From the NCBI RefSeq assembly GCF_904846075.1, contig NZ_CAJGZH010000003.1:558001-622000 (forward strand): 64,000 bases of DNA. Direction: 5' to 3'. This document shows, piece by piece, positions 59,619 through 64,000 of this stretch. A program made the translations under genes and the position numbers. Origin of the DNA: Psychrobacter glacincola (GTDB lineage Bacteria; Pseudomonadota; Gammaproteobacteria; Pseudomonadales; Moraxellaceae). The notes beneath the pieces are model-generated. The model was not told where the DNA came from. It did no database searches and saw only the letters and a program-made list of their open reading frames with translations. The first letter of the stretch is position 1; the number at the start of each line of letters is the position of its first letter.

Positions 59619-60359
59619 ATGTCAATTAAGACTTTTGAATTAATCAGTACCACCGAAAACGGTGTCCAGCTTATCAGCTATGTGGCATTGCCAGAAAATG
59701 CATCTAACGACCATCCTGTTGCGGGAATTTTAGTAGCGCCAGAATGGTGGGGTATCGTTGATCACCCAAAATCAGTGGTCGAGCGCTTGGCAGAAGCAGG
59801 TTATGCCGCCGTCGCAATGGACGTGTACGGTGAAGGCAAGCTGACCACCGATGCCGCGCAAGCGAATATGTGGATGGAGCAAGTATTAGAAGATCAAGAT
59901 ATGCTGATGTCGCGCTGCCGTTTGATTCTTAATGACTTTAGCGACCAGTTAGCCGTTGATGGTGACAGTCTAGCAGCGATTGGCTTTTGCTTTGGTGGTA
60001 AGGTCGTCCTCGATATGGCTCGCGAAGGTATGCCATTAAAAGCGGTCGCCACTTTCCATGGCAACCCAACACCAAAACAGCCAGCGGATAAAAACTTCAC
60101 CGCTAACGTATTGGTTGCTCACGGTCGCGATGATTCAATGGTATCAATGGAAGCAATAGAAGGTCTAAAATCAGAACTAGATGCTGCTGGCGTTGACTAT
60201 ATTATCGATGTTTATGACAACGCTAAACATGGCTTTACCAACCCACATGCCGATGAGCGCGCTGCTAAAAATGATGTTGATCTTGGCTACAACGAAGCCG
60301 CTGCCAAGCAAAGCTGGGAAAACATGCTTGAATTTATGGAAAATAACTTAGGTAAATAA
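59619..60359 (+). CDS. dienelactone hydrolase family protein
   Basis: An alpha/beta hydrolase of 246 aa with a cysteine nucleophile: Cys124 in IGFCFGGKVVLDMA, the acid Asp in HGRDDSMVSME (171/172) and His204 in NAKHGFTNPHAD. The N-terminal ISYVALPENASNDHP and LVAPEWWGI are typical of DLH proteins. Many members outside aromatic degradation act on unknown esters, and no chlorocatechol or other aromatic genes are near, so the name is a family label only. The ATG follows AAAAAAGGATAATAAT. The gene end is embedded in 13-bp tandem repeats. Confidence 0.9.
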   Translation: MSIKTFELISTTENGVQLISYVALPENASNDHPVAGILVAPEWWGIVDHPKSVVERLAEAGYAAVAMDVYGEGKLTTDAAQANMWMEQVLEDQDMLMSRCRLILNDFSDQLAVDGDSLAAIGFCFGGKVVLDMAREGMPLKAVATFHGNPTPKQPADKNFTANVLVAHGRDDSMVSMEAIEGLKSELDAAGVDYIIDVYDNAKHGFTNPHADERAAKNDVDLGYNEAAAKQSWENMLEFMENNLGK

Positions 60360-60398
60360 CTTAGGTAAATAACTTAGGTAAATAACTTAGGTAAATAA
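60347..60398. repeat. 13-bp tandem repeat x4 spanning the dienelactone hydrolase stop
   Basis: CTTAGGTAAATAA occurs in four perfect direct copies. The first copy contains the last codons and TAA stop of the hydrolase gene, and the others follow it. Confidence 0.96.
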
Positions 60399-60444
60399 TC
60401 TTTGGATCAGGCATATCAATAGCTGTTTTCAGGTTATTAACACA

Positions 60445-60486
60445 CTATTTATTAACCCCTATTTATTAACCCCTATCTATTAACCC
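60445..60486. repeat. 14-bp tandem repeat x3
   Basis: CTATTTATTAACCC twice, then CTATCTATTAACCC with one change, in direct succession. Confidence 0.92.
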
Positions 60487-60493
60487 AACATAT

Positions 60494-60526
60494 AGCAGAG
60501 TGCGCCCGCCGCACTCTGCTTTTTTT
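60494..60526 (+). terminator. terminator after dienelactone hydrolase
   Basis: AGCAGAGTGCG pairs perfectly with CGCACTCTGCT around a 5-nt loop, followed by six T. Confidence 0.9.
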
Positions 60527-60686
60527 ATCGTAAACAAATCCATATTGGTCATTACACACTTACAAAGGCTTACTATTAGTAAGGATTTAAGACGCTAACA
60601 TGATTATTACACAGTCGTGATTCATATAATCGGTCACACCACTTGCTGATAGCTCTCTAATCACTCACTAATAATAAGGTAAAACC

Positions 60687-61478
60687 ATGAAAACCATCCA
60701 ACAACTATTCGACTTTCATCATAAAACCATCATTATCAGTGGTGCAGCAGGCGCTATTGGTAGCGAGGCGGCACGGTTTTTAAGCTCATTAGGAGGCAAC
60801 ATTGTCCTCGCTGATTTAAATGAAGATAAAGTGAAGCAAATTGCCGCTGATATCGAAAAAGAAACAGGCAATGCAACCTTAGGCATGAAAACCGACTTTA
60901 CTGACGAGACGCAAATTGCAGCCTTGGTCGATGCAACTATTGCAAAATTCGGCAAGATTTCTGCAGTAGTCAACAACGTCGGTTGGGGTGCAAATACGCC
61001 CTTATGGGAATCTACCACCGAAAAAATGGTCAATGCGTATAAGCTCAACACCTTGGGATCTTATCATTTGACTCGTTTATGTATGCCGTATTTAAAACAA
61101 GAAGAAAACGCCTCTGTGGTATTTTCTGGATCCATGGTTGGTAATACACCATCGCCAGAATTTATCGAATACAGCACAGCTAAAGCGGGCTTGCTAAATA
61201 TGGTAAAAAGTATGGCGGTCGCATCAGGTCCTGAAGTGCGCTTTAACTCATTAATTATTGGTACAGTAGATAATGGTGCTTCCTCTGAAGAAGCCGGTTA
61301 TACCCAAGAGATGATCGATAATGTGGTCAAAGGTATCGTCCTAAAACGACGTGGTGTGCCAGCAGATATCGCTCAAGCGATGGCGTTTTTGTTAAGTGAT
61401 GCAGCGTCTTGGATTACTGGTGCTGAACTGACAGTCAATGGCGGCGGCGTTTACAAAAGTAAAATGCCAACCTCATAA
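60687..61478 (+). CDS. SDR family oxidoreductase
   Basis: A classical short-chain dehydrogenase of 263 aa. The glycine motif SGAAGAIGSEAARFL is near the N-terminus, with VVNNVGWGANTPL, the catalytic Ser148 and YSTAKAGLLNMVK (Tyr162, Lys166). The C-terminal LSDAASWITGAELTVNGGGV is typical. The NNVGWG sequence recalls 7-alpha-hydroxysteroid dehydrogenases, but the substrate cannot be read reliably. The ATG follows AATAAGGTAAAACC. It is monocistronic, with its own terminator. Confidence 0.86.
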   Translation: MKTIQQLFDFHHKTIIISGAAGAIGSEAARFLSSLGGNIVLADLNEDKVKQIAADIEKETGNATLGMKTDFTDETQIAALVDATIAKFGKISAVVNNVGWGANTPLWESTTEKMVNAYKLNTLGSYHLTRLCMPYLKQEENASVVFSGSMVGNTPSPEFIEYSTAKAGLLNMVKSMAVASGPEVRFNSLIIGTVDNGASSEEAGYTQEMIDNVVKGIVLKRRGVPADIAQAMAFLLSDAASWITGAELTVNGGGVYKSKMPTS

Positions 61479-61544
61479 ACTCAGTCATTATTATTATCAT
61501 AAATTTATAAACGATACATACTAAGGCGTGTTGAGCATTCGACC

Positions 61545-61579
61545 ATACTGGGTAGGATTTTATCTACTCAGTATTTTTT
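61545..61579 (+). terminator. terminator after the SDR gene
   Basis: ATACTGGGTAG pairs with CTACTCAGTAT (one G-U) with an 8-nt loop and a run of six T. Confidence 0.82.
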
Positions 61580-61617
61580 ATGCATAAACCTACCCGCTTG
61601 GATTTGGAACATAAACC

Positions 61618-62088
61618 ATGACAACAACATTAAACGCAAAATTGCTAAAAGGCGCTATGCTTACTGGCGTAATCAATGCCTTCATTAACGGCGGCATACA
61701 ATATTTCTTCTTAAAAACATACTCATCAATCGCAATATCTGTTGACTCTATTACCAATAATGAAGACACGGTGCTCGGTACCTCCGTTACCTTATCGATT
61801 ACGTTAGCCATGATTTTAACTATGGTGGCTTATTTTGGTATCAAAGAAAAAAAAGTAGCCTTCTTTCCAACCGCTTTTTGGTTGACGATAAAGCATGGAT
61901 TTTTCACCTTTGGGGTATTGACCTCTCTTGCTGTACTATGGCAAAAATACGCAGGTACGGTCGAAGTATCTTTGATTTCAGCTTTAATTATTATCGGTGT
62001 TATTGCAGGTATCGTCTCAGGTATGGTGAATTATCTAACCCTACGTGAATGTACATTATCAGAAAGACATAAATTATATGCCGCTTAA
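61618..62088 (+). CDS. hypothetical four-helix membrane protein
   Basis: Not recognised. A 156-aa hydrophobic protein with four predicted membrane segments (about 13-33, 55-77, 90-110 and 118-140). The opening is MTTTLNAKLLKGAMLTG, and a short soluble loop with SIAISVDSITNNEDTV lies between helices one and two. The ATG follows GGAACATAAACC. It stands between the SDR terminator and the DUF2339 gene. No function is proposed; a small transporter or permease-like role is possible. Confidence 0.68.
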   Translation: MTTTLNAKLLKGAMLTGVINAFINGGIQYFFLKTYSSIAISVDSITNNEDTVLGTSVTLSITLAMILTMVAYFGIKEKKVAFFPTAFWLTIKHGFFTFGVLTSLAVLWQKYAGTVEVSLISALIIIGVIAGIVSGMVNYLTLRECTLSERHKLYAA

Positions 62089-62243
62089 ATATCTTAGTTT
62101 ATAAAGCATCAAGGTCAGCTCCATAATCGTGAACGAATAGTCTTGGGCTAACCCGTTTATTTTGATGAGCGCTTTGCTTGTGTTTGCTTTGAAATCGAGT
62201 CATCATCAAGCCATCAAATATTGAGTAACGGTGTGGTAGCGCT

Positions 62244-64000
62244 ATGTCTGATATCAGCGGATTTGTATTGCTTGTTTGTCTAGTAGTGATTATCGTTTTT
62301 TACAATAAACTAAAGCGACGCGTTGATCAGCTTCAACGAGACATCACGCAACTGCAAGATGAGTTACAAGCGCAGCAACACCGTGTCAGCTCTATGAATA
62401 ATAACGCCGACAATGACGTAGATGCTCATACTGAACCAATGACTCAAACGCTAGCTGAGACTCACTCGCCTCAACCTATTATCGAGGAGCTATTTGACTC
62501 AGCACCTCCTTTATCTACTGCTACGATTCACCCGAAACCAGCCCCTTCTCCAAAAAAACCATCACCCATAGAGCCGGATGAGCGCTCACTGCCTATCGTC
62601 ACTTCATTGATTCACTCCATCAAAAACTGGTTCTTTGGCGGCAATCTAGTCGTGCGCGTTGGCGTGATCGTCTTACTTATCGGTGTGGTGCTACTACTTC
62701 GCTTGTTAAGCGACTATATCGAAGTGTCGATAGCGTCCAAGCTTTTAGCGATAGGCATCCTCGGTTTAGGTCTAGCAGCATTAGGTCTAAAATTGGCAAA
62801 AAATCGCTTTGCTTATGGCATCACTCTACAAGGCGCAGGCTTAGCGATTGCGTATTTAACGACCTTTTTTGCCTATAGCGTTTACCAAGTTCTGCCTAGT
62901 CTACCGAGCTTTATTGGGCTTGGGCTATTATCTGCGATTACCATTGCACTCGCCGTGCGTCAAAACGCTTTTCCGCTGGCGTTGTTGGCATTATCGGGTG
63001 GGTTTTTTGCGCCTATTTTGACCAGTGAAGACACGGGCAGTTTGGTGATATTGTTTAGTTACTATCTACTATTGAACGTGACGATTGCGATTATTGCGCA
63101 TTACCGCCCATGGAAAATACTGAATTTATTCGGTGTCACTGTGACCTTTGGGTTGGCGTACTACTGGGGCATCAGTGAAAATTTGAGCGCGATCATTGAG
63201 GCGCAGCGCTGGTCTTTAGTCCTACTGGTCACCTTACACTTACTGCTATATCTGTTTGTCGTCATTCGCTATGCCCAACAAATCATTGCCTACAATACTC
63301 TTAATGAAACAGACATCATCCAGACAGAGAGCGCAGACAACGTAAAGCATTTAGATAGCGTTCACGTAAGAAGTAACAGCTATGTATTCCCTATTGATAC
63401 TGGCTTACTGTTTTCAGTGCCGATATTAGCCTTTGGTTTATTTGCGGCATTATTAGATGACATTCCTAATGCCTTAACCATCGCTAGTGCTATTTTAGCC
63501 ACTGTCTATTTAGGACTCGGCTGGTTGTTTGTGCAGCGTAGCCAGCGTTATGCTTTAATCACCGAGGGCATGTTGGCATTAGGGTTTGGCTTTTTGGCAC
63601 TGGTGATCCCGCTGGCATTAGATGCTGAATGGATTGCCTTTGGCTGGTCAGTACAAGGACTGGCGCTGGTCTGGTTTGGACGGCGTTCATTGCGAGCGTG
63701 GTCAGTGCTATTTGGTTTGTTATTGCAGCTAATCAGTATCGGCATGCTGATGGTAAAAGTGGTCTTCGCCATTCAGGATTATCCAACATTGGCCTTAACC
63801 ATTTCGGCTATCAGCTATCTAGCAACGATGTTTATCTTACGCGTCAGCAACTCGCCAACTACATTGAACGATAGCAGCGACAGCTTTGATAACGACTTAA
63901 GTAGTAGCTTAAACAATAATTTAGCATTCTCCCAAGAGCAAACCATCACGTCAGATTCAGTAACGAACTATGCCAACGCATTAGGTATTAGCACTCATGC
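62244..64000 (+). CDS. DUF2339 multi-pass membrane protein (3' truncated by window edge)
   Basis: An open frame from the ATG at 62244 that runs without a stop to the window end (585 residues visible). It starts with a single membrane segment (about 5-22), a coiled coil (LKRRVDQLQRDITQLQDELQ) and a Pro/Ser-rich acidic linker. The DUF2339 region then begins at NWFFGGNLVVRVGVIVLLIG and consists of many hydrophobic segments, including AYGITLQGAGLAIAYLTTFF and LALLALSGGFFAPILTS. This is the usual layout of DUF2339 proteins, large inner-membrane proteins of unknown function. The gene continues beyond the window. Confidence 0.85.
   Translation, partial: MSDISGFVLLVCLVVIIVFYNKLKRRVDQLQRDITQLQDELQAQQHRVSSMNNNADNDVDAHTEPMTQTLAETHSPQPIIEELFDSAPPLSTATIHPKPAPSPKKPSPIEPDERSLPIVTSLIHSIKNWFFGGNLVVRVGVIVLLIGVVLLLRLLSDYIEVSIASKLLAIGILGLGLAALGLKLAKNRFAYGITLQGAGLAIAYLTTFFAYSVYQVLPSLPSFIGLGLLSAITIALAVRQNAFPLALLALSGGFFAPILTSEDTGSLVILFSYYLLLNVTIAIIAHYRPWKILNLFGVTVTFGLAYYWGISENLSAIIEAQRWSLVLLVTLHLLLYLFVVIRYAQQIIAYNTLNETDIIQTESADNVKHLDSVHVRSNSYVFPIDTGLLFSVPILAFGLFAALLDDIPNALTIASAILATVYLGLGWLFVQRSQRYALITEGMLALGFGFLALVIPLALDAEWIAFGWSVQGLALVWFGRRSLRAWSVLFGLLLQLISIGMLMVKVVFAIQDYPTLALTISAISYLATMFILRVSNSPTTLNDSSDSFDNDLSSSLNNNLAFSQEQTITSDSVTNYANALGISTH

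Larger units (their letters stand above)
60360..60686. other. intergenic region with two repeat blocks and a terminator
   Basis: Holds the last three 13-bp copies, a 14-bp repeat block (60445-60486) and the terminator at 60494-60526; the 160 bp before the next SDR gene look like an ordinary promoter region. Confidence 0.6.

Overview
The window looks like a chromosomal segment of a Psychrobacter-like gammaproteobacterium (Moraxellaceae). This is an inference from protein character, moderate-to-low GC, the rRNA operon sequence and the gene neighbourhoods; no database search was possible. Nearly everything is ordinary housekeeping and metabolic DNA. I see no prophage, no CRISPR array and no transposase gene.

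Layout. 1-8.5 kb: the 3' part of clpX, a short-chain dehydrogenase, a lipoprotein-type dihaem cytochrome that matches thiosulfate dehydrogenase TsdA, a PTS EIIC-like membrane gene broken by a 61-bp-arm perfect palindrome, a SPOR-domain (FtsN-like) protein and argS. A 174-bp MITE-like repeat and a small DUF2788 protein follow. 8.6-19.5 kb: the cmoA-cmoB tRNA wobble-uridine modification pair with a DUF1176 exported protein, then msrA, tpm, a DUF1499 membrane protein, an MltB-type lytic transglycosylase, a DUF4062-like protein, murI and a DUF1285 protein. 19.9-29.5 kb: ETF-ubiquinone oxidoreductase with an unusual acidic N-terminal extension, an alanine/glycine:cation symporter, and a long AT-rich gap. 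After the gap come a DUF4212 + VC_2705-type solute:sodium symporter pair, the second copy of the 174-bp repeat in opposite orientation, a rhomboid protease and a cytosolic 5'-nucleotidase. 29.8-32.7 kb: a complete three-gene TRAP transporter (dctP-dctQ-dctM order). 33.0-38.8 kb: a complete minus-strand rRNA operon (16S, tRNA-Ile, tRNA-Ala, 23S, 5S) with two well-formed tandem promoters, processing stems and a terminator.

38.9-49.5 kb: a uracil-DNA-glycosylase-like protein, upp, a YdfG-like dehydrogenase, an alpha/beta hydrolase, a DUF1653 protein, a TIR-like (PF10137-type) protein packed directly behind tyrS, anmK, fabF-like KAS II and a coiled-coil protein. 49.6-64 kb: a large aminopeptidase P, a POT-family peptide transporter, an Ala/Asp/Thr-rich membrane protein, lnt and corC/ybeX, a DUF4105 protein, a YcgN-type cysteine-cluster protein, dienelactone hydrolase and another SDR. 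A DUF2339 multi-pass membrane protein runs off the right edge.

Functional threads: cell-envelope maintenance (SPOR protein, MltB, MurI, AnmK, Lnt, DUF4105), translation and tRNA function (ArgS, TyrS, CmoAB, the rRNA operon) and uptake of small organic nutrients (TRAP, AGCS, VC_2705 symporter, POT). The items most worth a second look are the TIR-like gene abutting tyrS, the palindrome inside the EIIC gene, the paired 174-bp repeats, and many short tandem repeats in intergenic DNA, several of them touching gene ends or promoters.
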